Assembly (NCBI RefSeq): GCF_001747095.1
Contig: NZ_MDGP01000001.1
Location: 2,711,001-2,775,000, forward strand
Direction: 5' to 3'
Source: Roseivirga sp. 4D4
GTDB lineage: Bacteria > Bacteroidota > Bacteroidia > Cytophagales > Cyclobacteriaceae
DNA: 64,000 bases
The notes under the pieces are model-generated. The model had not been told where the DNA came from. It was given only the letters and a program-made list of their open reading frames with translations, and ran no database searches. This document shows, one piece after another, positions 18,169-27,223 of this stretch. Position numbers and translations under genes: made by a program. How positions within the stretch are numbered: the stretch's first letter is position 1; each line of letters opens with the position of its first letter.

Positions 18169-19097
18169 AGGAGTATTGGCGCAACATAAAGACCACTGTA
18201 AAGACCTTAAAAAAAGGTCTTGAAATTACTGGGAAACATATGGTTGATGCTCGTAAGCAGCGAGACGCTATCTCCCCGAGTGACCAGAATTACTTTGATC
18301 AACAAAACGGACTTTTCACTGTCCAGTATCCCAAAGAACAAATCCCAGTTCCAGATCACGGCAGATACAAACTGCACAATGAAATCGAAGACTGTATCGT
18401 CTGTGACAAGTGTGCAAAGGTCTGCCCAGTCAATTGTATTGACATCGAGCCCGTTCGAGCCACTGAAGAGTTTGGCAAAACTTCGGACGGCACTCCGTTG
18501 AGAATCTATGCCGCCAAGTTTGACATTGACATGGCCAAGTGCTGCTTCTGTGGTTTGTGCACAACGGTTTGCCCTACAGAATGTCTGACCATGACCAGCG
18601 AATATGATTTCAGTGCTTTTGACTTTGCAGAACATAATGTTCCCTTCGCTAACATGTCTCCGCTCGAAATTCTGGAGAAGAAAAAGGAACTGGAAGAATT
18701 CAATAAGAAAAAGGAAGAGGCTAAAGCCAAAGCACAAGCAGCTCAGCCTGCGAGTTCAGCGGGGAGACCAGTAGTAAAACCTTCTATAAAACCGAAGTCA
18801 ACCGCTGGTGCAAAACCTGTGATGAAACCCAAAGTTGGGGGATCAGGTACTAAGCCAGTAATGAAACCTAAGGTACCAGGTGCGAGTGCCGCCAAGCCGA
18901 AAGTTGTGATTAAGCCTAAAATCCAAGTCAAAAAAGAAGGCAATGAAGAGATAAAGCCAAAGGCAAGACCTGTGATCAAACCAAAGGTCCAAGTCAGGAA
19001 AACTGAGGAGCAACCAAAGAAGGCAGCTCGACCCAAAATACCGATGAAACCCGCTGTTCCACCTCGAAAAAAAGATGAGTCTGAAGACGATCAATAA
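18165..19097 (+). CDS. nuoI: NADH-quinone oxidoreductase subunit I with a long Lys/Pro-rich repeat tail
   Basis: Carries two [4Fe-4S] clusters of the complex I electron wire. The ATG at 18165 overlaps the nuoH stop (ATGA) and is preferred over an in-frame ATG at 18147. The ferredoxin part (about residues 60-150) has CIVCDKCAKVCP and CCFCGLCTTVCP. Usual NuoI is about 160-180 residues; this one has 310. From about residue 192 the tail is a low-complexity array of basic Pro repeats such as KPVMKPKV (twice), VVIKPKIQVKK and RPVIKPKVQVRK, ending acidic (ESEDDQ). Function of the tail is unknown. Confidence 0.93.
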   Translation: MKEYWRNIKTTVKTLKKGLEITGKHMVDARKQRDAISPSDQNYFDQQNGLFTVQYPKEQIPVPDHGRYKLHNEIEDCIVCDKCAKVCPVNCIDIEPVRATEEFGKTSDGTPLRIYAAKFDIDMAKCCFCGLCTTVCPTECLTMTSEYDFSAFDFAEHNVPFANMSPLEILEKKKELEEFNKKKEEAKAKAQAAQPASSAGRPVVKPSIKPKSTAGAKPVMKPKVGGSGTKPVMKPKVPGASAAKPKVVIKPKIQVKKEGNEEIKPKARPVIKPKVQVRKTEEQPKKAARPKIPMKPAVPPRKKDESEDDQ

Positions 19098-19100
19098 TTC

Positions 19101-19628
19101 ATGGAAGTGAACGACATCATATTCTACATCTTCGGTGCCATTACTGCAATATCAGCACTCTATATCATGCTGACTAGGAATATCTTGTATGCTGCTTTCG
19201 CATTGATACTGACATTTATTGGAGTGGCAGGAATCTATGTGTTTTTAGGAGCAGAGTTTATTGCCGTGACACAGATCTTGGTCTATGTAGGTGGAATTCT
19301 CATTCTTTTAGTATTCGGCATCATGCTCACCAATAGGCTTTCGGGTAAGAAAGTCGTGAGCCCTGCCTATCACAAGCTTATGGGCTTGATAGTAGCCGGT
19401 GGCCTTTTCGCTATACTCTTCAAGGGCATTTTAGAAGCCAATTTTAGTGCACTGAACTGGATTGATAAAAGCAAAGGAGCAGAATCTAGTATCCCTAAGT
19501 TTGGGTTGACCTTGATGACAGACTACGTTTTAGTCTTCGAAATTATTGGTGTATTACTATTACTGGCACTGATCGGTGCAGTGAGAATTGCTGGGAAGAC
19601 AAGAAAGGAGGTTAATGATGCCCTTTGA
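19101..19628 (+). CDS. nuoJ: NADH-quinone oxidoreductase subunit J
   Basis: Membrane subunit of complex I, 175 residues with five helices; YAAFALILTFIGVAGIYVFL and the pi-bulge-type helix FIAVTQILVYVGGILILLVF are typical. Begins three bases after nuoI and overlaps nuoK by about ten bases. Confidence 0.95.
   Translation: MEVNDIIFYIFGAITAISALYIMLTRNILYAAFALILTFIGVAGIYVFLGAEFIAVTQILVYVGGILILLVFGIMLTNRLSGKKVVSPAYHKLMGLIVAGGLFAILFKGILEANFSALNWIDKSKGAESSIPKFGLTLMTDYVLVFEIIGVLLLLALIGAVRIAGKTRKEVNDAL
19606..19611 (+). promoter_or_regulatory. Shine-Dalgarno sequence for nuoK
   Basis: AGGAGG lies inside the end of nuoJ, three bases before ATGATG. This is a rare clear Shine-Dalgarno in a window where most starts lack one; it favours re-initiation at the overlapped nuoK start (19615 or 19618). 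Confidence 0.5.
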
Positions 19629-19920
19629 TTACCTGCTCATTTTGGGTGCTTTCTTGTTTTGCATTGGTCTGTTCGTAGTAGTAACCCGCAAAAACGCGAT
19701 CATGGTTTTAATAGGCATCGAACTGATGCTAAATGCGGCTAACATTAATTTGATTGCATTCAGCAGTTTTGATCCCAATGCATTACAAGGCCAGATCTTT
19801 TCACTGTTCATCATTACGGTAGCAGCCGCAGAAGCAGCAGTCGGGCTATCTATCGTGGTTAAAGTCTACAAGCATTTTCAAACGGCCGACTTGGATAAAA
19901 TCAATGAGTTGAAAGGATGA
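19618..19920 (+). CDS. nuoK: NADH-quinone oxidoreductase subunit K
   Basis: Small three-helix proton-pump subunit, 100 residues from the ATG at 19618 (MPFDYLLILGAFLFCIGLFV); the adjacent ATG at 19615 is possible. Conserved acidic residue in LIGIELMLNAANINLIAF and the third-helix ITVAAAEAAVGLSIVV motif are present. Overlaps nuoJ by 11 bases and nuoL by four. A start further upstream at 19588 would add ten residues read from nuoJ and is not supported. Confidence 0.95.
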   Translation: MPFDYLLILGAFLFCIGLFVVVTRKNAIMVLIGIELMLNAANINLIAFSSFDPNALQGQIFSLFIITVAAAEAAVGLSIVVKVYKHFQTADLDKINELKG

Positions 19921-22052
19921 TCGATCTGCAGGACATCATATTGCCCAAAAGCGACCCAATCATTTATTGGGTTATCGCCTTGCTGGCCATCCCATTCTTC
20001 TCTTTTATCACCACACAAAAGTTTAAGTCGAAAGCTCCGCATTGGGCCACTTTTCTTTTGGGCTTGAATACGTTGATTGCTATTTACCTGACTACCCAAT
20101 ACTGGAACAGTAATTTCATCACCGTAAGAGGCCATTGGTTCAAATTGGGTGAAACCCAGATCACTTATTCCTTCCTAATCGATCGGCTTACGTTGGCCAT
20201 GTCGGTGATTGTGAACTTCATCTCTTTGCTGGTCCACTTATTTTCTCAGGAATACATGAGAAAGGACAAAGCGAAACCGAGGTATTTTGCCTTTCTAGGC
20301 CTATTCACCTTTTCCATGATGGGCATAGTCTTATTTAACGACTTGCTTTTCATCTTCATCTTCTGGGAACTGGTTGGGCTGTCCTCCTACCTATTGATCG
20401 GCTTTTGGTTCGAGAAGAAATCAGCATCACTAGCTGCGAATAAAGCATTTATCATGAATCGCCTCGGTGATCTTGGCTTCATTACTGGCCTCATGATTCT
20501 CTATACACAATTCCAATCCTTCGACCTAGAGGCCATCAAATCCTTGATGATTTATAGTGAAATAGAGGATGGAAACTGGGTAGCCCATTTCGTCAACAAT
20601 GGTCAGGAGGTTACCAATACGCTTGACGGCAGATGGTTAAGCGCAGCAGGAATTGCCCTCTTCTGCGGAGCTGTGGGTAAATCGGCACAATTCCCCTTAC
20701 AAGTCTGGCTGCCAGATGCGATGGAGGGACCTACGCCCGTCTCAGCCCTGATCCATGCTGCTACCATGGTGGCAGCTGGTGTATACATGCTGGCACGAGT
20801 ATTTGTGATTTTGGATGCCCAAGCCCTAGAGGTTGTGGCCATCGTTGGTGCCATAACCGCTTTTATGGCAGCCATTGCGGCCCTATCACAATTCGACATT
20901 AAGAAAGTATTGGCCTACAGTACTATATCCCAATTAGGATATATGGTAATGGCCATGGGTATTGGGGCTTATACTTCCGGACTTTTCCATCTGGTTACCC
21001 ATGCCTTCTTTAAGGCGGGGCTGTTCTTAAGTGCAGGGATTATTATTCATCAACTCCATAAGTTGGAATCAAAAGAGATAAAGTTCAATACGCAGGACAT
21101 GCGTGTAATGGGAGGCCTTAGAAAGCAGATGCCCAAGACATTCTTTTGTTTTCTGATCTGCGCTTTGGCGCTTGCTGGTTTGCCTGGGTTCTCGGGTTTC
21201 CTGTCTAAAGATGCTATTCTCCTAGACCTTGCGGTTTGGGCCGACATCAAAGGCGGAGGCTTTTATATCCCTGAAGTCCTCGCATTTGCCACAGTGCTAT
21301 TTACAGGTTTCTATACCATCAGAATGATCATGTTGGTGTTCTTTGGAAATTTCAGACTGCCGATCATTATGCAGAAGGATGAGCTTTCCGGGCAGCTTAA
21401 GGAAGGAAATTGGGTCATGCTTGTGCCAGTTGCCATTTTAGCGCTCCTATCGCTAAGTCCAGTTTTTGGTTTTACGCTGAATGCCGAGCATACATGGTTT
21501 GTTGAAGCCATGCCAACACCGATCTATCTAGTGCCGATTTCATACGCTGCCAAGAGCTTAGTAGATGTGACGCCTGAGACTTTCGAAGCACTTCATGGAC
21601 TTGTTAATGCGGTGTCGATCGGCCTGGCACTTATTGGAATCGTCATTGCTTATTTGGCTTATAAGCCGAATGCCAAGTTGGAACAATCTTTTGTGGAGAA
21701 AAGAGAACCAAGAGGTCTTTTTGGACAGGTTTCATTCTATCACTGGTATCAGGATGCCCTTTACCGAAAGGCGATTCTCAAATTTGTTATGCTAAAAGCA
21801 CAAGCGCTTGCGTGGTTCGACAGAAAGGTTATTGATGGAATCGTGGATGGTTTGGCTAAATTCCAAGTCATTTTTGCTCATCTCATCAAATGGTTTGATC
21901 GATACTTCGTAGATGGTCTGGTCCATTTGACAGTTTTCACCAGCGGAAGAATAGGTCAGTTGACCCGATCGATTCAGTCTGGTAATGTACAGGCGTACAT
22001 CCTGATGAGTTTTGTGTTCTTGATCCTTTTAATGCTTTATTTGGTCTTTTAA
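19917..22052 (+). CDS. nuoL: NADH-quinone oxidoreductase subunit L
   Basis: Largest antiporter-like proton-pump subunit, 711 residues with about 16 helices. Marks: LLFIFIFWELVGLSSYLLIG, the pumping-channel helix FPLQVWLPDAMEGPTPVSAL followed by IHAATMVAAGVYMLAR, and the C-terminal long lateral helix region plus a final helix. The extended amphipathic stretch about residues 600-680 fits the lateral arm. Overlaps nuoK by four bases; nuoM starts after a three-base gap. Confidence 0.96.
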   Translation: MIDLQDIILPKSDPIIYWVIALLAIPFFSFITTQKFKSKAPHWATFLLGLNTLIAIYLTTQYWNSNFITVRGHWFKLGETQITYSFLIDRLTLAMSVIVNFISLLVHLFSQEYMRKDKAKPRYFAFLGLFTFSMMGIVLFNDLLFIFIFWELVGLSSYLLIGFWFEKKSASLAANKAFIMNRLGDLGFITGLMILYTQFQSFDLEAIKSLMIYSEIEDGNWVAHFVNNGQEVTNTLDGRWLSAAGIALFCGAVGKSAQFPLQVWLPDAMEGPTPVSALIHAATMVAAGVYMLARVFVILDAQALEVVAIVGAITAFMAAIAALSQFDIKKVLAYSTISQLGYMVMAMGIGAYTSGLFHLVTHAFFKAGLFLSAGIIIHQLHKLESKEIKFNTQDMRVMGGLRKQMPKTFFCFLICALALAGLPGFSGFLSKDAILLDLAVWADIKGGGFYIPEVLAFATVLFTGFYTIRMIMLVFFGNFRLPIIMQKDELSGQLKEGNWVMLVPVAILALLSLSPVFGFTLNAEHTWFVEAMPTPIYLVPISYAAKSLVDVTPETFEALHGLVNAVSIGLALIGIVIAYLAYKPNAKLEQSFVEKREPRGLFGQVSFYHWYQDALYRKAILKFVMLKAQALAWFDRKVIDGIVDGLAKFQVIFAHLIKWFDRYFVDGLVHLTVFTSGRIGQLTRSIQSGNVQAYILMSFVFLILLMLYLVF

Positions 22053-22055
22053 ACT

Positions 22056-23735
22056 ATGGTGCACCTGTTATCATATATCGTTTTCATTCCCCTAGTAGCG
22101 GCATTATTGGTACTGCTAACACCGAGAGTGCATCAAAACCTCTACCGTGTACTGACTTTGCTTGGTTTGGGGCTTACGCTTGTTCTCATCGTTTTTGCTG
22201 TCTTTAAGTTTGACGGATCGGTTCAAGAGGCGATTAACGATGAGGCGAATCTTCAGTTGGTCGAAAAGTCCGAATGGTTTTCGATGTCCTTGGGCTCATT
22301 GGGTAAATTCTCGGTGGATTATTTCGTGGGTGTTGATGGCCTCAATGTAGGAATGCTCTTGTTAGCAGGCATTGTATTGTTAATCGGAGCTGTCGCCTCT
22401 TGGAATATTAAGGAAAAGCAAAAGGCGTATTTTGGACTATATCTACTACTCTCTTCCTCTATTCTAGGCTGTTTTGTGGCTTTAGACTTCTTCCTGTTTT
22501 ACCTATTCTTCGAGTTTATGCTCCTACCGATGTACTTCTTAATCGGTATTTGGGGCGGACCTAGAAAAGCATATGCTGCCATCAAATTCTTCTTATACAC
22601 GCTAGTTGGTTCTATACTGATTCTCATCGTGATGATAGGCCTTTATAACTCAGTTTACGATCCAGTGAAAACCGCTCTGGAAGCTGGGTACCAAGCCAAT
22701 CAAGTAGAACAGGTTCAACAAATGGTACAAGCGGGCACCATTGAGTCAGACCAAATTGTGAAGTCCTTCAATATGATCCACATGGCGGATGCCGACAACT
22801 TTATACCCGGATCATTACTTGAAAGATCAGGACTCGCAAAAATCTTTGGGCAACCCGCTCGATGGATTGCTTTTCTGGCGCTTCTTATAGGCTTTGCGAT
22901 TAAGTTACCGGCAGTGCCCTTTCATACCTGGCTGCCTGATGCTCACGTGGAAGCCCCTACTCCTATTTCTGTTGTCTTGGCAGGAATTCTCCTGAAAGTC
23001 GGAGGTTACGGATTGATCAGAACAGCATTTGTCATGTTCCCAGATAGTGCTTATCACTATTCATGGTTGATCGGTTTCTTCGGCATGTTCGCCATTATCT
23101 ATGGCGCCTTAAATGCCCTCGCACAAAAAGATTTGAAAAAGCTGATCGCCTACAGTTCTGTATCGCATATGGGTTTTGTATTGATGGGCTTGGCCGCTAT
23201 GACAGTGGAAGGAATCAATGGTGCCATCTATCAAATGTATTCTCATGGTTTGATTTCGGCCATGCTATTTTTGATCGCAGGTGTAATCTATGATCGTACT
23301 CACGATCGCATGATCGAAAACTATGGTGGTCTGGCTTCCCAAATGCCAAAGTATACGGTCTTCGTGGCGATTGCTTTCTTCGCGTCATTAGGTCTTCCTG
23401 GCTTCTCCGGTTTCATTGCTGAATTGATGGTCTTTATCGGTTCCTTTAAGTCATCCGCTATTCCGGCATGGATGCCTGTTGTGGCAACTACTGGACTTGT
23501 GTTGGGTGCTGGATATTATCTCTGGACGCTGCAACGGATGTTCTTTGGCAAGTTCTGGGTAAAAGATAAAAACTGGGTGAGCTCATTGACCGATCTAAAT
23601 GGCAGGGAATACCTGATGCTAGTGCCTCTGGTTATTCTAATATTGGCTTTTGGTATTTATCCATCGCTTCTTTTAGATCTGATCAACAATTCGGTTGAGA
23701 GTTTTGCCGACCACTTATTACAGTTTCGTAAATAA
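22056..23735 (+). CDS. nuoM: NADH-quinone oxidoreductase subunit M
   Basis: Antiporter-like subunit, 559 residues, about 14 helices. YLFFEFMLLPMYFLIGIWGG and FAIKLPAVPFHTWLPDAHVE followed by APTPISVVLAG are diagnostic. It has a longer soluble insertion between helices (about residues 205-265) than E. coli NuoM. Its stop overlaps the ATG of nuoN. Confidence 0.96.
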   Translation: MVHLLSYIVFIPLVAALLVLLTPRVHQNLYRVLTLLGLGLTLVLIVFAVFKFDGSVQEAINDEANLQLVEKSEWFSMSLGSLGKFSVDYFVGVDGLNVGMLLLAGIVLLIGAVASWNIKEKQKAYFGLYLLLSSSILGCFVALDFFLFYLFFEFMLLPMYFLIGIWGGPRKAYAAIKFFLYTLVGSILILIVMIGLYNSVYDPVKTALEAGYQANQVEQVQQMVQAGTIESDQIVKSFNMIHMADADNFIPGSLLERSGLAKIFGQPARWIAFLALLIGFAIKLPAVPFHTWLPDAHVEAPTPISVVLAGILLKVGGYGLIRTAFVMFPDSAYHYSWLIGFFGMFAIIYGALNALAQKDLKKLIAYSSVSHMGFVLMGLAAMTVEGINGAIYQMYSHGLISAMLFLIAGVIYDRTHDRMIENYGGLASQMPKYTVFVAIAFFASLGLPGFSGFIAELMVFIGSFKSSAIPAWMPVVATTGLVLGAGYYLWTLQRMFFGKFWVKDKNWVSSLTDLNGREYLMLVPLVILILAFGIYPSLLLDLINNSVESFADHLLQFRK

Positions 23736-25255
23736 TGTTGATCGGCCAACTACAACATAGTGGACTAGAAGAAAAACTGGCAAATACAAGTCAAGACTTA
23801 TGGGCACTGCTCCCCGAGATTGTCATTGTCTCGACCATAGTCCTTTTGATTGTCTTTGATCTGATCTTTAAGAAAAATAAGTCGATCGGCTTAGCAGCTA
23901 TTTCATTTGTTGGACTAGCCTATTGCTTTGTATTGACCCTTCAGCAATGGCATGCTATTGAGTCTTCACGATCCCTAATGTCAGGTTTGCTCAACCTCAA
24001 TAGACTCTCTATCTTCCTAAAAGGAGGCTTTATTATCGGACTGGCTATTGCGCTGATCACGGCCATTCGATCGGGAGACGTACAGAAGGGCTTTTTCAAG
24101 ACTAGCGAAATTCTGGTCATGCTTTTCGGTTTGCTACTGGGTGCCTCGTTCATGACCATGTCTAGCAACTTGCTCATGATTTACATATCTATCGAGGTGG
24201 TTTCTATTTGCTCTTATGTGTTAACGGGTTTGACAAAAGGACGTAAGAAAGCAGAAGCTGGGGTGAAGTACCTGATCTATGGTGCTGTTGCCTCTTCCAT
24301 TATGCTTTATGGTATGAGCTGGCTGTATGGCTTTACAGGGTCTTTGAATTTGACGGATCAGTCATTTATCAATTCCATTGCTCAGATACCAGCATTACCG
24401 CTGACCATTGCCTGCATTATGGTATTGGGTGGTTTCTTATTTAAGCTAGGAGCGTTTCCACTTCATATTTGGTCTCCAGATGTTTATGAGGCCACTCCTA
24501 CTCCCATTGTGGCTGTATTCTCAGTGCTACCAAAACTTGCGGCATTGACTATCATTTTTAAGTTCGTTAATCTGATCAACACACCCCTGATCGACTGGGA
24601 ATTATGGATCGGTATAGTTGCCATCGCGAGTATGACGGTGGGCAATTTCTCGGCTCTATGGCAAAAAGATATCAAGCGAATGTTGGCCTATTCTTCCATA
24701 GCCCATGCAGGTTTCTTATTGGTTGGCATTTTGGCCTTTAGTAGTTCAGGTAATCAGGCCATGCTCTTCTATGGATCGATTTACTTGATCATGAATTTTG
24801 GAGCCTTTTATTTGGTGCAGACCCTAGAACGGCAAACTGGAAACACTTCTTTTGAAAGCATGAAAGGTTTGGGTGTCAAGCTTCCACTCATCGGTAGTTT
24901 GATATTGATCGTAATGATCGCTTTAACGGGACTTCCACCCACCGCAGGCTTCAACGCTAAGCTTTATATTTTCTCAGCACTCTGGGAAAGTTATCAAGCC
25001 AGTGGACATGAAATTCTAATCTGGGTCTTTGTTATTGGATTATTGAATACGGTGATCGCCTTATTATATTACCTCAAACTTCCTTACCTACTCTTTTTTA
25101 AAACATCGCAAGCTGAAACCAAGTTGGACAATCAAGAAATCAAAGATGCGCTAGTGGGCACTTTATTTGTATTGCCTTTGTTACTCTTGTTCTTTCGGTC
25201 AGATTGGTTTGTAGGCCTAATGAATAGTATTAATTTTGAGCTTTGGATACCCTAA
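23735..25255 (+). CDS. nuoN: NADH-quinone oxidoreductase subunit N
   Basis: Third antiporter-like subunit, 506 residues, about 14 helices, with LLMIYISIEVVSICSYVLTG and the channel motif FKLGAFPLHIWSPDVYEATP. Last gene of the nuo set; its TAA is directly followed by the ATG of the amidophosphoribosyltransferase gene, so that enzyme is probably on the same transcript. Confidence 0.95.
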   Translation: MLIGQLQHSGLEEKLANTSQDLWALLPEIVIVSTIVLLIVFDLIFKKNKSIGLAAISFVGLAYCFVLTLQQWHAIESSRSLMSGLLNLNRLSIFLKGGFIIGLAIALITAIRSGDVQKGFFKTSEILVMLFGLLLGASFMTMSSNLLMIYISIEVVSICSYVLTGLTKGRKKAEAGVKYLIYGAVASSIMLYGMSWLYGFTGSLNLTDQSFINSIAQIPALPLTIACIMVLGGFLFKLGAFPLHIWSPDVYEATPTPIVAVFSVLPKLAALTIIFKFVNLINTPLIDWELWIGIVAIASMTVGNFSALWQKDIKRMLAYSSIAHAGFLLVGILAFSSSGNQAMLFYGSIYLIMNFGAFYLVQTLERQTGNTSFESMKGLGVKLPLIGSLILIVMIALTGLPPTAGFNAKLYIFSALWESYQASGHEILIWVFVIGLLNTVIALLYYLKLPYLLFFKTSQAETKLDNQEIKDALVGTLFVLPLLLLFFRSDWFVGLMNSINFELWIP

Positions 25256-27142
25256 ATGAGTGAGCAGATCAAACACGAATGTGGTATAGCCCACATTCGC
25301 CTCAGAAAACCGCTTCAATACTATATTGACAAATATGGTTCGGCTTCTTACGCGGTAAATAAGCTTTATATCATGATGCAGAAACAGTCTAACCGCGGCC
25401 AAGATGGTGTCGGGGTGGCCAACATCAAAGTTGATGTTGATCCAGGGACGCGTTTCATCAGTAGGTATAGAACCATTAACCAACAGCCGGTAAACGAGAT
25501 CTTCGCCAAGATTGCTCGAAAGTTTGAAAAGGCTAAGAAGAAAAAGGGTTACGATCCCAACGATGCCCAGTGGATGAAAAACAACATGGGTTTCACAGGA
25601 GAGCTTTGGATGGGTCACCTCCGGTATGGTACTCATGGAAAGAACAGTATCGAAAGCTGTCATCCATTCCTAAGACAGAATAACTGGCGTAGCCGTAACC
25701 TGGTGATGGCGGGTAACTTCAACATGACCAATGTTGATGAGCTTTTTGACTTACTTGTCAAACTGGGGCAGCACCCTAAAGAAAAGACTGACACAGTGAC
25801 TGTGATGGAGAAGATCGGCCACTTTGTCGATGAAGAGAACCAACGCATTTTCGATAAGTACCGCAACAAGAAGGAGAACTTCGAGATTACGAAACACATC
25901 GAAAATGAAATGAACATTCAGCGTATTCTGAAGCGTTCTTTTAAAGATTTTGATGGCGGTTATGCCATGGTAGGCCTCTTGGGACATGGTGCCTCATTTG
26001 TGGTTCGAGACCCAAATGGTATTCGACCAGCCTTTAAATACATTGATGATGAGGTCATTGTGGTTGCTTCTGAAAAGCAGGCAATCAAAGCTGCCTTCAA
26101 TGTGAATTACGAAGAGATCACGGATGTAAAGCCTGGTCATGCCCTTATCGTTCAGAAGAATGCAGAATGGGATGAAGTGCCGATCATGAAAGCGGGTGAA
26201 ATGAAGGCCTGTTCTTTCGAGCGCATTTACTTCTCCAGAGGTACCGATCCCGATATCTACAATGAGAGAAAAGATTTAGGAAGACTTGTGATCCCACAAA
26301 TCTTAAAGTCCATTAACATGGATCTTAAGAATACCGTCTTCTCTTATATTCCAAATACGGCTGAAATTTCCTTCTTGGGAATGATGCAAGGTTTGGATGA
26401 GTTTATGCTTAAAAGAAGGAAGGAAGTCATTATTGATGGACAGCCTTCACTGGAAACACCAGAGCAGTTACTCAGCTTTCAACCTAGAGTTGAAAAATTG
26501 GTCATCAAAGACGCGAAACTAAGAACCTTCATCGCAGACGATAGTAGCCGTGATGAACTCGTGGCCAATGTCTATGATACAACATATGAGGTAATCAACA
26601 AAGGTGTTGACACCTTAGTGGTCATTGATGATTCTATCGTTCGCGGAACTACCCTTGAGAAGAGTATTTTAAAAATGCTCGATAGGCTAGAGCCAAAGAA
26701 AATCGTTATCGTTTCTTCCGCACCTCAAATCCGATATCCCGATTGCTATGGCATTGACATGTCGAAGGTGAAAGAATTCGTGGCTTTCCGTGCCATGCTT
26801 GCCTTGTTGAAAGAAAATTTCAAAGAGAATCTTCTCGAAGAAGCTTATCACAAAGCTTTGGCAAACATCAACAACAAGGATCAAGTCAACTGCGTGAAGG
26901 AACTTTACGATCAGTTTACTTATGAAGAAGTGTCTCAAAAGATCACTGATATCGTAAGACCTGAAGGTCTGAAAGCAGAGTTAGAAGTAGTCTATCAAAC
27001 CGTAGAGAACTTACACGAGGCATGTCCTAAAAACCTGGGCGATTGGTACTTCACAGGAGACTATCCTACTCCAGGTGGTAATCGCGTAGTGAACAAAGCC
27101 TTTATCAACTTTATGGAAGGCAAAGAGGTTAGAGCTTATTAG
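25256..27142 (+). CDS. purF: Amidophosphoribosyltransferase, long Bacteroidota form
   Basis: First step of purine synthesis: PRPP plus glutamine gives phosphoribosylamine. 628 residues versus about 470-510 for classical PurF. The N-terminal Ntn-amidotransferase nucleophile is Cys9 (HECGIAHIR), implying removal of a short propeptide; NRGQDGVGVA and GHLRYGTHG follow. The PRPP loop is TLVVIDDSIVRGTTLEKSIL. The C-terminus has GDWYFTGDYPTPGG. The glutamine-domain segment MAGNFNMTN replaces the usual HNGNLTN. It may be a second copy beside a classical purF elsewhere; that is inference. Confidence 0.85.
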   Translation: MSEQIKHECGIAHIRLRKPLQYYIDKYGSASYAVNKLYIMMQKQSNRGQDGVGVANIKVDVDPGTRFISRYRTINQQPVNEIFAKIARKFEKAKKKKGYDPNDAQWMKNNMGFTGELWMGHLRYGTHGKNSIESCHPFLRQNNWRSRNLVMAGNFNMTNVDELFDLLVKLGQHPKEKTDTVTVMEKIGHFVDEENQRIFDKYRNKKENFEITKHIENEMNIQRILKRSFKDFDGGYAMVGLLGHGASFVVRDPNGIRPAFKYIDDEVIVVASEKQAIKAAFNVNYEEITDVKPGHALIVQKNAEWDEVPIMKAGEMKACSFERIYFSRGTDPDIYNERKDLGRLVIPQILKSINMDLKNTVFSYIPNTAEISFLGMMQGLDEFMLKRRKEVIIDGQPSLETPEQLLSFQPRVEKLVIKDAKLRTFIADDSSRDELVANVYDTTYEVINKGVDTLVVIDDSIVRGTTLEKSILKMLDRLEPKKIVIVSSAPQIRYPDCYGIDMSKVKEFVAFRAMLALLKENFKENLLEEAYHKALANINNKDQVNCVKELYDQFTYEEVSQKITDIVRPEGLKAELEVVYQTVENLHEACPKNLGDWYFTGDYPTPGGNRVVNKAFINFMEGKEVRAY

Positions 27143-27223
27143 TAGTGGGTATTGCGTACCTGGTATTGAGATAGTTACAATTTCCTCTTTTCTTAGAATT
27201 GAGATTTATGGATATTAGGCTCC

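Noticed and set aside
18207..18737. 176-codon minus-strand frame inside nuoI
   Set aside because: Antisense of the ferredoxin domain of NuoI; no family match and no promoter.
25217..25663. 148-codon minus-strand frame over nuoN/purF
   Set aside because: Shadow of two clear plus-strand genes.
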